A DNA stretch of 64,000 nucleotides. It comes from Ruegeria arenilitoris (GTDB taxonomy: Bacteria > Pseudomonadota > Alphaproteobacteria > Rhodobacterales > Rhodobacteraceae). Both the position numbers and the translations under genes were made by a program. The DNA lies in assembly GCF_013030265.1 (NCBI RefSeq), contig NZ_WPZQ01000004.1, positions 248,001 to 312,000 on the forward strand, read 5' to 3'. The first letter of the stretch is position 1. Each line of letters opens with the position of its first letter. The notes beneath the pieces are model-generated. The model was not told the DNA's origin and searched no databases. It saw nothing but the letters and a program-made list of their open reading frames with translations. Shown one piece after another: positions 8,148 to 16,282 of this stretch.

Positions 8148-9670
8148 GTACCCTGCAGGATCATAAGCTGAAGCGCTGCCCGTCTTGCTGTATCCTCGAG
8201 CCCAACGCGACGGAATGCTGCGATGGCAGCTGTCAGGTCTACCAAATTGCCACGCGCGCCATGCGCAAACAGGTGCATCGCCTCCAGAATGGCTTCGCCA
8301 AGCTGACCATTGTCCAGCATTGCATTGATATCTGATGGAACGGGTGCGGCCCAGACAAACCCTTCAGAAATGGCATCTGCGAGTGGGGATGGGGAGGGCG
8401 CACGTCCCGGATCACCTTGTGCTAGTGCGGCCAAATACTGATTTTCTTGTGAATTGTCCGGAACCTTTAGCGCTGCATTCTCATAAAGCTCGGATAGCAG
8501 CAGAATTCTCCAACGAAGATTTTCAGCTGAGGCTGTCGGTAGTTTAATGTTGACCAGACGCGCTGCAAACAGTTCGGCGAAAGGCACCTCAAGGCCGACG
8601 CTTCGCATTTGTTCCCAGACGACCGGAAGTGTTTTGGCGATGGCTTCGGAATTACGTGTTTCCAGCGCGGTTTCAAATCGCTGAACTGCAGCGACCCGAT
8701 CCCAAACTGCCCCCGACGCTGCCGGAGACCTTTCGGTGTAGAGGCCCAGCAATTGATTAGGGGTCAGTGCCCCAATGCGCGTCAAACGCTCTGCAGCTTC
8801 GATCTGGGCTTTCCAGCCCGCGACATCGCGCAGATCGGCGTTTGCGAAGGCCCGAGGCAACGGGGCGCTCGGCAACCGTTCACCAATCGCTTCGAAAAGG
8901 CGAAAGGTCAGGGGATCCGGGTTGTCGGGTTGGGGAAGATACGCTGCCCCTTCAAACATCTCAGGGCTGAGAAAACGATCCATAAGATCGAGTTGTTCCG
9001 GGGACATCACCTGCAATGCGTGCGCAGCTTCGAGCGTCAGTGCAGCCGAGGACCAGTCACCTCTACGAGCCTTGCAGAAAATCTGTGCCGAGTAGTCGCG
9101 CGACAGATGAGGTTGGGCGATCAATGCCGTACAGCTGCGATCCTCGTCACCTGTAAGCAGCGTCGCATCGAACCAGCGTTTGAAGCGTTCTGGCGTGTCG
9201 GTTGGTCCGGCCAATTGAACAAGCGATTGAACCGGATCCGAAGCCCCAAGTTGCATGAGCCGATCGAGCCTCGCCATCAGAAGCACGTCTTGCTTGCCCG
9301 TGCCGGTGGGCGCGCGCGCCTCAGAAAGCAGCAGCGTGAACAACAGCTTTTGCATAGCTGGATTGGCTTTGACCGGGACACGCTTGATCAACTCGGCGAG
9401 GCGTTCCGGATCACTGCCCTGCCATAGATCAACAGGAAGACCGGTTACCGATGAAGACACAAGGCCAAGCGGTGGTGAAAGAGCCTCGAGAGGTGTGACC
9501 TGAACATCCGGCTGCAACCCGGTCTGGGTCACCGGTGGTTCCAACAAGACGGTGCCCGGAAGGTTCTCGGGTGGGTTGTCCAGCCAGTCGATGACGGAAA
9601 GTGGTTCCTGCGTCTGGGCCTGAGCTGTTCCTGCCAGAACAAGCGCAAGCAGCGCGGCTCTAGTCAACAT
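8144..9670 (-). CDS. Secreted protein of unknown function upstream of xerD
   Basis: 508 aa with a clear signal peptide (residues 1-18, cleavage after AQA). The rest is helix-rich with many Leu/Ala/Glu residues and no catalytic motif that I recognise; a repeat-type all-alpha (TPR/SEL1-like) scaffold in the periplasm is plausible. One cysteine pair (about 180 and 195) could form a disulfide. Its start lies inside the end of the preceding 49-aa membrane-protein gene and its stop overlaps xerD, so three genes form one tight unit. Function not recognised; a role in cell-envelope or division biology is only suggested by xerD linkage. Confidence 0.8.
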   Translation of the reverse strand: MLTRAALLALVLAGTAQAQTQEPLSVIDWLDNPPENLPGTVLLEPPVTQTGLQPDVQVTPLEALSPPLGLVSSSVTGLPVDLWQGSDPERLAELIKRVPVKANPAMQKLLFTLLLSEARAPTGTGKQDVLLMARLDRLMQLGASDPVQSLVQLAGPTDTPERFKRWFDATLLTGDEDRSCTALIAQPHLSRDYSAQIFCKARRGDWSSAALTLEAAHALQVMSPEQLDLMDRFLSPEMFEGAAYLPQPDNPDPLTFRLFEAIGERLPSAPLPRAFANADLRDVAGWKAQIEAAERLTRIGALTPNQLLGLYTERSPAASGAVWDRVAAVQRFETALETRNSEAIAKTLPVVWEQMRSVGLEVPFAELFAARLVNIKLPTASAENLRWRILLLSELYENAALKVPDNSQENQYLAALAQGDPGRAPSPSPLADAISEGFVWAAPVPSDINAMLDNGQLGEAILEAMHLFAHGARGNLVDLTAAIAAFRRVGLEDTARRAALQLMILQGT

Positions 9671-9809
9671 TCAGGATAACCGGTTCTCGGATTTCACTTT
9701 GAGGCGCAGAGAAATCTGCGCCAAAGAATGGCCCGACATAAGCATACGCCACCAGCCCGATGAAGCCGAGGCAAATAAGGTATATCAGGAACTTGATCAG
9801 ACGGCCCAT
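9660..9809 (-). CDS. 49-aa single-pass membrane protein (small ORF)
   Basis: The complement strand from ATG 9809 to TAG 9660 encodes MGRLIKFLIYLICLGFIG..., with one strong membrane helix (about 5-25) after a basic N-terminus and a short acidic periplasmic tail ending in LNVD. It overlaps the following secreted-protein gene by 11 bp, a coupling that non-coding DNA would not be expected to show. I see no obvious strong ribosome site. It is easily missed because it is shorter than usual cut-offs and a longer open frame on the same strand, 9694-9906, covers most of it. Function unknown; it is probably the first gene of the xerD operon and lies divergent from aroK. Confidence 0.7.
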   Translation of the reverse strand: MGRLIKFLIYLICLGFIGLVAYAYVGPFFGADFSAPQSEIREPVILNVD

Positions 9810-9888
9810 GGTTTAACGCTGCCTCAATTTTCGCTTTTGCCCAAGTTATAACTGGCATTTTTCCCAAGATCACGTCATTCACGGTGAA

Positions 9889-10476
9889 ATGAGCGAAATT
9901 AAGCATAACACGTCAAATCCGGGCAACGCGCAGAGCTTTGATCTGCACAAAACCGTTGTTTTGGTTGGTATGATGGGCGCTGGTAAGACAGCGGTGGGGC
10001 GTGCTTTGGCTGCGCGGCTGTCGGTTCCGTTTCTGGACAGCGACGCCGAGATCGAATCGGCGGCCAACATGACGATCCCGGAGATATTTGAACGCGACGG
10101 CGAACCGTTTTTTCGCTCGAAAGAGAGTCAGGTCATCGGCAGGTTATTGGACGAAGAAAAAGGTATCCTGTCCACCGGTGGCGGCGCCTTTTTATCCGGC
10201 GAAAACCGCCAGATGATTTCAGACCGAGGTGTTTCCGTCTGGTTGCGTGCGGATCTGGAAGTGTTGTGGGGCCGGGTAAGGCATAAGGATACGCGGCCGC
10301 TGCTGCGTACCTCAGACCCCCATGCGACCTTGCGCGCGTTGTACGAGGCGCGTGTTCCGATTTATGCCCAGGCTGATCTTGTGGCGGACTCGGACGCTGA
10401 GACAGCGATTGAGGATATGGTGGATCGTGTATTGGCCGAACTGGCAACGCGTCCCGATGTTTTGGAACAGAAGTAA
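9889..10476 (+). CDS. aroK: Shikimate kinase
   Basis: 195 aa. It phosphorylates shikimate at O3 with ATP, the fifth step of the chorismate pathway. Walker A is GMMGAGKT (27-34), the Mg/shikimate aspartates are in LDSD (49-52) and the STGGGAF substrate loop lies at 95-101. The R-rich lid (about 135-142, KDTRPLL) is present. The N-terminus has about 20 residues of extension before the fold. The stop codon abuts the aroB start (TAAATG), so the two are translated as a unit, the usual aroK-aroB arrangement. Confidence 0.95.
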   Translation: MSEIKHNTSNPGNAQSFDLHKTVVLVGMMGAGKTAVGRALAARLSVPFLDSDAEIESAANMTIPEIFERDGEPFFRSKESQVIGRLLDEEKGILSTGGGAFLSGENRQMISDRGVSVWLRADLEVLWGRVRHKDTRPLLRTSDPHATLRALYEARVPIYAQADLVADSDAETAIEDMVDRVLAELATRPDVLEQK

Positions 10477-11589
10477 ATGCATCAGACTGTTTTCGTAGAC
10501 CTGGGTGATCGATCCTACAATGTTGAGATTGGTCCTGATCTGCTGGCTCAGGCGGGCGCACGGATCGCACCGCTGCTTCCGCGCCCAAGGGTTGCGGTTC
10601 TGACAGATGAAACGGTTGCGTCCATTCATCTTGAGGGGTTGCGGTCTGGTTTGGCTGCATCTGGCATCGAAATGACAGCGCTTGCTCTGCCCGCGGGGGA
10701 GGCAACCAAAAGCTGGCCGCATTTTGAACGCGCCGTCGAGTGGTTGTTGGCGGAAAAGATCGAACGTCGTGATGTAGTGGTGGCCTTTGGCGGCGGCGTC
10801 ATCGGTGATCTGGCGGGTTTCGCTGCAGCCGTTCTGCGGCGCGGAGTGAGGTTTGTCCAGATCCCGACCTCGTTGCTGGCGCAGGTGGACAGTTCAGTTG
10901 GCGGAAAGACAGGAATAAACGCACCTCAAGGCAAGAACCTGATTGGCGCTTTTCATCAACCTACACTGGTTCTGGCAGACACCTCTGTATTGGGTACGCT
11001 GACGGCGCGGGACTTTTTGGCAGGCTACGGCGAGGTCGTGAAATATGGTCTGCTGGGTGACGCATCCTTCTTTGAATGGTTGGAAGAGAATGGAGCGGCA
11101 TTGTCATCCGGAGATATGGCGGCGCGCGTCCAGGCCGTAACGCGTTCAGTACAGATGAAAGCGGATATCGTATCCCGTGATGAGACCGAGCAGGGTGATC
11201 GGGCTCTGCTGAATCTGGGACATACATTCTGTCATGCGCTCGAGGCTGCGACGGGTTATTCGGATCGACTGCTGCATGGAGAAGGGGTCGCGATTGGCTG
11301 CGCGCTGGCTTTTGAGCTCTCAGCCCGTTTGGGCCTGTGCTCGCAAGAAGATCCCAGCCGAGTGCGCGCGCATCTACGCGCGATGGGTATGAAAACCGAT
11401 CTGGCGGACATCCCGGGTGACCTACCTGGGGCGGAGGCTTTGGTTGAATTGATGGGTCAGGACAAAAAGGTCGTGGACGGTCAGTTGCGCTTTATTCTGG
11501 CGCGTGGAATTGGCAACGCTTTTGTAACCTCTGATGTCCCGCGCGAAGCCGTCTTGTCTGTGCTTGAGGATGCGTTGGCAACCTGCTGA
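10477..11589 (+). CDS. aroB: 3-dehydroquinate synthase
   Basis: 370 aa. It converts DAHP to 3-dehydroquinate using NAD and a divalent metal. The NAD-binding GGGVIGDLAGF, the substrate-binding SSVGGKTGIN and the metal-ligand blocks GHTFCHALE and LLHGEGVAIG are all present, and the length matches bacterial AroB. The ATG follows the aroK stop with no gap. It converges on the intramembrane-protease gene 12 bp downstream. Confidence 0.96.
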   Translation: MHQTVFVDLGDRSYNVEIGPDLLAQAGARIAPLLPRPRVAVLTDETVASIHLEGLRSGLAASGIEMTALALPAGEATKSWPHFERAVEWLLAEKIERRDVVVAFGGGVIGDLAGFAAAVLRRGVRFVQIPTSLLAQVDSSVGGKTGINAPQGKNLIGAFHQPTLVLADTSVLGTLTARDFLAGYGEVVKYGLLGDASFFEWLEENGAALSSGDMAARVQAVTRSVQMKADIVSRDETEQGDRALLNLGHTFCHALEAATGYSDRLLHGEGVAIGCALAFELSARLGLCSQEDPSRVRAHLRAMGMKTDLADIPGDLPGAEALVELMGQDKKVVDGQLRFILARGIGNAFVTSDVPREAVLSVLEDALATC

Positions 11590-11601
11590 TAAATAGAGGA
11601 A

Positions 11602-12672
11602 TCAGCGCCCTCTGATAACCATCAACTCGCCGATATTCTCGCGGGTAATATAACCGATCATTCGACCGCCTTCGGTACATACAGCTATGGCAGGTGCCCC
11701 GTGGTGTAGTTTGTCCAGAACTGTTTCCAATCCACTAGTCAGCAAAACGCGGGGGATGTCTGTGTCCATGACAGAAGTTGCGGGATCAGATCGGGGGTGA
11801 TCGCTTGCCAGCGCAGCAAACAGGCGCTCACGCGTTACAAACCCCAGCAAGCTGCCATCAGTCTCCAGAACTGGAAACTCATGCTGCGTCGTGTGGATTA
11901 CGGCTTGAGCCGTGGTGTTGAGTGTATCGTTTGGCGACAGTGACTGAAATTCAGTAATCATCGCATCGCGGGCCAATACACGCCGCGCGATCGAACGCAT
12001 GGCGACATCCTGACTTTCTGCATTGGCTGCGATGAAGACAAATACAGCAATCAGAACAAGGATCGGATTGCCCGAGGTCAGCCCCAGAAAGCCCAGCCCA
12101 ACCGCAACCATCTGGCCGCCCAGAGCCGCTACGCGAGTGGCTTTGACCCGATCCATTTTCAGGCACAGCAAAGCGCGAAAAACGCGACCACCATCCATCG
12201 GAAACGCGGGGATCATGTTAAACACGGCAAGGAACAAATTGACGTAGGCCAATCGGCTGAGAAGATCGGATTGTGCCGAGTCGATTTGTGTCAGTGTTTC
12301 GATCTGCATTCTGGCGCCGAGGATCAAAAGCACCACCCAGATCACGATGTTTACAGCGGGTCCGGCAAGCGCTACCAGAACTTCTTGCATCGGTTTTTCC
12401 GGCATACGTTCCAGCCGGGCAAGACCGCCAATTGGCAACAGCGTGATATCCGGTGTTCGAATGCCATACCGCCGCGCCATGAGCGCATGACCGAATTCAT
12501 GCGCAACGACGCAGGCAAAAAGCGCCAGAACAAACAGTAGGTTGTCGATGGCTGCGGGCCATCCCCCATTGGAATAGGCCGCGAATCCGACCCAAGCCAA
12601 CAGTAGGAAGAACGTGACATGGACCCTCAGCTCTGAGCCGAGCAAGCGGCCAACCGGGAAGGACCATGTCAT
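11602..12672 (-). CDS. Site-2-type intramembrane metalloprotease with CBS domains
   Basis: 356 aa. The membrane-embedded zinc site is HEFGH (58-62), with the third ligand D160 in the family motif NMIPAFPMDGGR. Multiple hydrophobic helices cover 15-220, and a pair of CBS domains (about 240-350) ends the protein, the SpoIVFB-like group III layout in which CBS domains sense adenine nucleotides. Substrate unknown; such proteases cut membrane-bound regulators. It lies 18 bp downstream of ssb on the same strand, so read-through is possible. Confidence 0.88.
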   Translation of the reverse strand: MTWSFPVGRLLGSELRVHVTFFLLLAWVGFAAYSNGGWPAAIDNLLFVLALFACVVAHEFGHALMARRYGIRTPDITLLPIGGLARLERMPEKPMQEVLVALAGPAVNIVIWVVLLILGARMQIETLTQIDSAQSDLLSRLAYVNLFLAVFNMIPAFPMDGGRVFRALLCLKMDRVKATRVAALGGQMVAVGLGFLGLTSGNPILVLIAVFVFIAANAESQDVAMRSIARRVLARDAMITEFQSLSPNDTLNTTAQAVIHTTQHEFPVLETDGSLLGFVTRERLFAALASDHPRSDPATSVMDTDIPRVLLTSGLETVLDKLHHGAPAIAVCTEGGRMIGYITRENIGELMVIRGR

Positions 12673-12690
12673 CTTTGTTCTCCGTTTTGC

Positions 12691-13194
12691 TTAGAACGGA
12701 ATCTCGTCGTCGTCGATCCCGCCTGATGCTGGTGCCGGTGAACCGGAAGGTGCACCGTACGGATCTCCATATCCGCCGCCGGCCTGACCACCGCCGTAGC
12801 CGCCTGCCTGGCCGCCACCGTAGCCTCCGCCGCCGCCTTCACCGCGGGCATCCAGCATTACGAGGGTAGAGCCAAACCCTTGCAAAACAACCTCAGTCGA
12901 ATAGCGATCCTGCCCCGATTGATCCTGCCACTTTCGGGTCTGCAGCTGCCCTTCAAGATAAACCTTGGAACCTTTGCGCAGATACTGTTCAGCTACGCGT
13001 ACGAGACCCTCATTGAAAATGGCGACCGAGTGCCATTCGGTACGTTCACGGCGTTCACCCGTGTTGCGGTCTTTCCATGTTTCCGAGGTGGCAATACGCA
13101 GGTTGCAGACCTTGCCGCCGTTCTGAAATGTCCTCACCTCGGGATCACGGCCGAGATTGCCGACCAGAATGACCTTGTTGACTGAACCTGCCAT
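12691..13194 (-). CDS. ssb: Single-stranded DNA-binding protein
   Basis: 167 aa. An OB fold (residues 1-110) begins [16 protein letters not shown] glycine-rich linker of Gly-Gly-Tyr-Gly-type repeats (about 118-150) and the acidic protein-interaction tip DDDEIPF follow. The start at 13194 is set by the conserved N-terminus and a GGGGAA site; the frame stays open upstream to 13539 but that part has no SSB homology. It protects single strands in replication and repair and recruits partners through the C-terminal tip. Confidence 0.96.
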   Translation of the reverse strand: MAGSVNKVILVGNLGRDPEVRTFQNGGKVCNLRIATSETWKDRNTGERRERTEWHSVAIFNEGLVRVAEQYLRKGSKVYLEGQLQTRKWQDQSGQDRYSTEVVLQGFGSTLVMLDARGEGGGGGYGGGQAGGYGGGQAGGGYGDPYGAPSGSPAPASGGIDDDEIPF

Positions 13195-13399
13195 ATGTTT
13201 CCCCGTGCATTGGTAATTTGGTTGCGCCCGAATCTGGGCGGTGTTCATCCGTGACCCTATACGGCCTGCGTCTTGGTTAAAACAGAGTTCATCATGCAGC
13301 GGTTTGACAGGAATTCTTGTGGTTCTTTTAACCAAGCTTTCATTTCTGACTGGAATACCTATAATCCGTCTGATTGCTGAACGAGCGGGATTGGCTTTA

Positions 13400-13978
13400 A
13401 TGCGTTTTCTGGTTGGTGGTTTCTCGATTTTTTGCCTCGCTTTGGCATCTGCACCTGTGCAGGCTGATGTGCTGTCCACAAAGAACCGGAAAGACATCTT
13501 CCTCAAGCAAGCCAAGATTCTGGATACACGCGCGGCCACTCAGTACCGCGATTCCGACAGGCTTAAGCCGAAAACCGCGCAGGGCAAATTCAGCAAGCGT
13601 TATACCGGAAAGTACCGTGGCGAATATCTGGCCATGGCCCGGCAAGCTGCCCGTTTGCACAGCGTGCCTGAGGAACTGTTCCTCAGACTGGTTCAACAGG
13701 AAAGTGGCTGGAATCCACACGCAAAGTCTCATAAAGGTGCGCTGGGTCTCGCTCAGCTTATGCCTCAGACCGCGCAGCTGTTGGGTGTGAACCCACATGA
13801 CCCAAAGCAGAACCTGGAAGGGGGCGCGCGGTATTTGTCCTGGCAGTATCGCAAGTTCAAATCCTGGCGTCTTGCGCTGGCTGCCTATAACGCAGGGCCA
13901 AAGGCCGTAGAAAAGCATGGCGGCGTTCCGCCATATGCGGAAACCCAGAACTATGTGAAAGTGATCTGGGGCGGCTAA
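13400..13978 (+). CDS. Lytic transglycosylase (SLT domain)
   Basis: 192 aa. A signal peptide (about 1-22, APVQA cleavage) is followed by an SLT lysozyme-like domain: catalytic E101 in QQESGWNP, the GLAQLMP motif (116-122) and LAAYNAGP near the C-terminus. It cleaves peptidoglycan glycan strands to 1,6-anhydro ends. The ATG at 13400 gives a proper signal peptide; the open frame to 13241 is not needed. It is divergent from ssb. Confidence 0.9.
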   Translation: MRFLVGGFSIFCLALASAPVQADVLSTKNRKDIFLKQAKILDTRAATQYRDSDRLKPKTAQGKFSKRYTGKYRGEYLAMARQAARLHSVPEELFLRLVQQESGWNPHAKSHKGALGLAQLMPQTAQLLGVNPHDPKQNLEGGARYLSWQYRKFKSWRLALAAYNAGPKAVEKHGGVPPYAETQNYVKVIWGG

Positions 13979-14057
13979 GTTCGGCGCGCTGCACTGCAGA
14001 GAGCCTGTTTCTTGATTGGCCACCATTCGGCGCATTAACCTGATTTGGTAATCCCAA

Positions 14058-15038
14058 ATGACGGTGACTTTGCCGATGACACGCGACCGCCCGGAGATTC
14101 CACCGGATACTATGGCCAATTGGCAAAAGCTGGTTGATCTGGTCTCGCAGCTTGCTGATGTGCCAGCCAGCCTGATCATGAAAACGGACGCGCCTGATCA
14201 TGCGGTTCTGATTACTTCCGATCATCCGGAAAACCCCTACCCGGTGGGTATGAACTTTCGTTTGAACCCCAAGCTTTATTGTCAGGGTGTGCTGGAGCGC
14301 AATGGCGAGTTGGTGGTTGAAGATGCACAATGCGATCCGGTGTGGAGTGATAATGAGGATCTGGAGCATGGCATGTCGTTCTACATCGGGTTTCCCCTGA
14401 AATGGCCCGATGGCACGGTATTCGGAACCATCTGTGTTCTGGATCGACACCGCAACCGACGCGCTCTTTTGTTCCGAGAGGGGCTTGCCCAGTTCGCACG
14501 CATGGTCGAGTCAGATTTGGCTTTGATACAAGAGGTTTACTTGCGCAGAGCGCTCGAAGAGAAACTCAACGAGACGCTTATGCATCTGGAAAATCGTGTT
14601 CAGGCCAGGACGCGGGAGTTGCAGGAAACCAATACGGCTCTTCGCGTGTTGCTAACCAGTCTCGATGATGATCGGAAGGACCGGGATCAGGATATCGTAG
14701 AGCGTGTGCGCTCGATGGTGCTGCCTTATCTCGACAAACTGCGCGGGCAGTTGGTCGAAGGGGAGGCATCTCATGCTTATCTGGATCTGGCCGAGAGCAA
14801 TCTAAGGGACATCACCTCGATGATGTCAGACAAACTGTCCGATGCGTTCGCGATGATGACACCAACCGAGATCGAAATTGCGCAGCTGGTTATGTCTGGC
14901 AAAACAACGAAAGACATCGCGCGGGCGATGTCACGGGAAACTTCGACCATCGATTTTCACCGCAACAACATTCGGCGAAAATTGGGGCTGGAAGGGCGCG
15001 ATCAGAATCTTCGCAGCCATCTGCTCTCGATTTCGTGA
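14058..15038 (+). CDS. GAF-domain LuxR-type transcriptional regulator
   Basis: 326 aa. An N-terminal GAF-like sensor (about 20-160) contains GFPLKWPDGTVFGTIC, a typical GAF strand pattern. A coiled-coil linker (about 175-215, LENRVQARTRELQE) follows, and then a LuxR-type HTH (about 265-322) with LTPTEIEIAQLVMSGKTTKDIAR-like spacing. It probably binds a small ligand or flavin/haem and activates transcription. A later ATG at 14076 is an alternative start. It is not a quorum regulator: there is no autoinducer domain and no luxI nearby. Confidence 0.82.
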   Translation: MTVTLPMTRDRPEIPPDTMANWQKLVDLVSQLADVPASLIMKTDAPDHAVLITSDHPENPYPVGMNFRLNPKLYCQGVLERNGELVVEDAQCDPVWSDNEDLEHGMSFYIGFPLKWPDGTVFGTICVLDRHRNRRALLFREGLAQFARMVESDLALIQEVYLRRALEEKLNETLMHLENRVQARTRELQETNTALRVLLTSLDDDRKDRDQDIVERVRSMVLPYLDKLRGQLVEGEASHAYLDLAESNLRDITSMMSDKLSDAFAMMTPTEIEIAQLVMSGKTTKDIARAMSRETSTIDFHRNNIRRKLGLEGRDQNLRSHLLSIS

Positions 15039-15168
15039 ACACGGAATATGGGGTTTTCCCCCATATTTCCCCCTGATTTTTCTGGCCTGAGCCAAGCGAC
15101 CAACGATTGCTACCTTGAAATTGGTGGTACGGAACAAACCCGTGCCTGTCCAATACGGAGGTACAATA

Positions 15169-16155
15169 ATGGATCGAAACGATCTGAAGCCCACAATTCT
15201 TAACGGCAATCGCGACTCTCTGGCCCCGGGTCTTTCGCGACGCTCATTCTTTATGGCAGCTGGTGCAGCAGGTGTCGGGGCAGGGGCGTCTTTGCTTGGC
15301 AGCAAGCCCGCAGAAGCGCAATCACAAGCGTGGCTGCAACCCGGTAACAACAACCATGTGATCGATCTGCAGGGCTCAACCGGACAGGCAAGCAGTGGAA
15401 CGGTCGGGATCGACTATTACGGCCACTGCGCTATCAAGATCACGTCACCCAATGGTGCCACGGTTCTGTTTGATCCCTGGAGGGATGATCCGTCGGGGGC
15501 TTGGGGGCTGTGGTTCAGAAATGAGTTCCCTCAGATCCCTGTCGATATCACGATGTCCACTCACGCTCACTTTGATCACGATGCTATCGAGCGTCCCAGC
15601 TCGACGATGGTGCTGGATAGAATGGCAGGGAATTTTGAGTTCGCGGATCTGAAGATCACTGGATTTGCAGACAAACACGCCTGTGTCGCACCGGGCTGGT
15701 ATGACTGGACCAATGCGCTGGCCGAATTTGGAGTTGAGGCCTGCCCGCCGAACAACGTCGGTCATATGGATATGGTCGTTTACCTGGTGGAGACAGGTGG
15801 CATCCGAACCCTGATCTGGGGTGACAATCGACATAACCCGCCACAAGAATTCTGGGATGCGATTGGCCAAGTGGATGTTCTGACCCTGCCTGTAGATGGC
15901 TCGCAACACATTTTGAGCTATGAGCAAGGCAATGATATCGTTGCGAAACTGAAGCCGAAGATAATCATCCCCACACATTATCTGAATGACGTGACTTCTT
16001 ACACGCTGACGACTTTGCAATCCGCTGATGAATGGGTGAAGGGGCAGTCGAGTTACAAGATGCTTGATAGCGCCAGTCTGAGCCTGAATGCCGACGAGAT
16101 TTCAGGAATGTCTGAAGAATACATGTATTTCGGTAACAACGTCCTGACCGCTTAA
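15169..16155 (+). CDS. Tat-exported metallo-beta-lactamase-fold hydrolase
   Basis: 328 aa. A twin-arginine signal (SRRSFFMAAG, 23-32, then a hydrophobic stretch and an AEA cleavage site near 50) directs folded export. The MBL signature THAHFDHD (131-138) supplies zinc ligands; later histidines fall in NVGHMD and IPTHYL. It most resembles UlaG/YycJ-type broad MBL hydrolases; the substrate is unknown. TACGGAGG precedes the ATG. The frame extends 18 codons upstream to 15115 but that would bury the Tat signal. Confidence 0.85.
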   Translation: MDRNDLKPTILNGNRDSLAPGLSRRSFFMAAGAAGVGAGASLLGSKPAEAQSQAWLQPGNNNHVIDLQGSTGQASSGTVGIDYYGHCAIKITSPNGATVLFDPWRDDPSGAWGLWFRNEFPQIPVDITMSTHAHFDHDAIERPSSTMVLDRMAGNFEFADLKITGFADKHACVAPGWYDWTNALAEFGVEACPPNNVGHMDMVVYLVETGGIRTLIWGDNRHNPPQEFWDAIGQVDVLTLPVDGSQHILSYEQGNDIVAKLKPKIIIPTHYLNDVTSYTLTTLQSADEWVKGQSSYKMLDSASLSLNADEISGMSEEYMYFGNNVLTA

Positions 16156-16233
16156 GCAGTCCCACCAAGACGCCACTCACGATCAGTTTGTGCGGATGAG
16201 TTTAGCCTCCCCCCAATTGGAAGAACTCAGCAC

Positions 16234-16263
16234 AAAAAAAGGGGCCGGTTCAGACCGGCCCCT
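16234..16263 (-). terminator. Intrinsic terminator of the ABC importer operon
   Basis: An 11-bp stem AAGGGGCCGGT, loop TCAG, ACCGGCCCCTT is followed on the minus strand by a run of T (16234-16240 complement). It lies 20 bp beyond the ATPase gene. Confidence 0.9.
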
Positions 16264-16282
16264 TCTGATCTGACGAGGTAAA

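Noticed and set aside
12730-12845. Short GGC/CGG-rich direct repeats as a satellite or CRISPR-like array
   Set aside because: They encode the Gly-rich linker of SSB; repeat units are irregular with no spacers.
12691-13539. Long form of SSB starting at 13539
   Set aside because: The first 115 codons have no SSB homology and cover the lytic-transglycosylase start; the conserved MAGSVNKV start at 13194 is correct.
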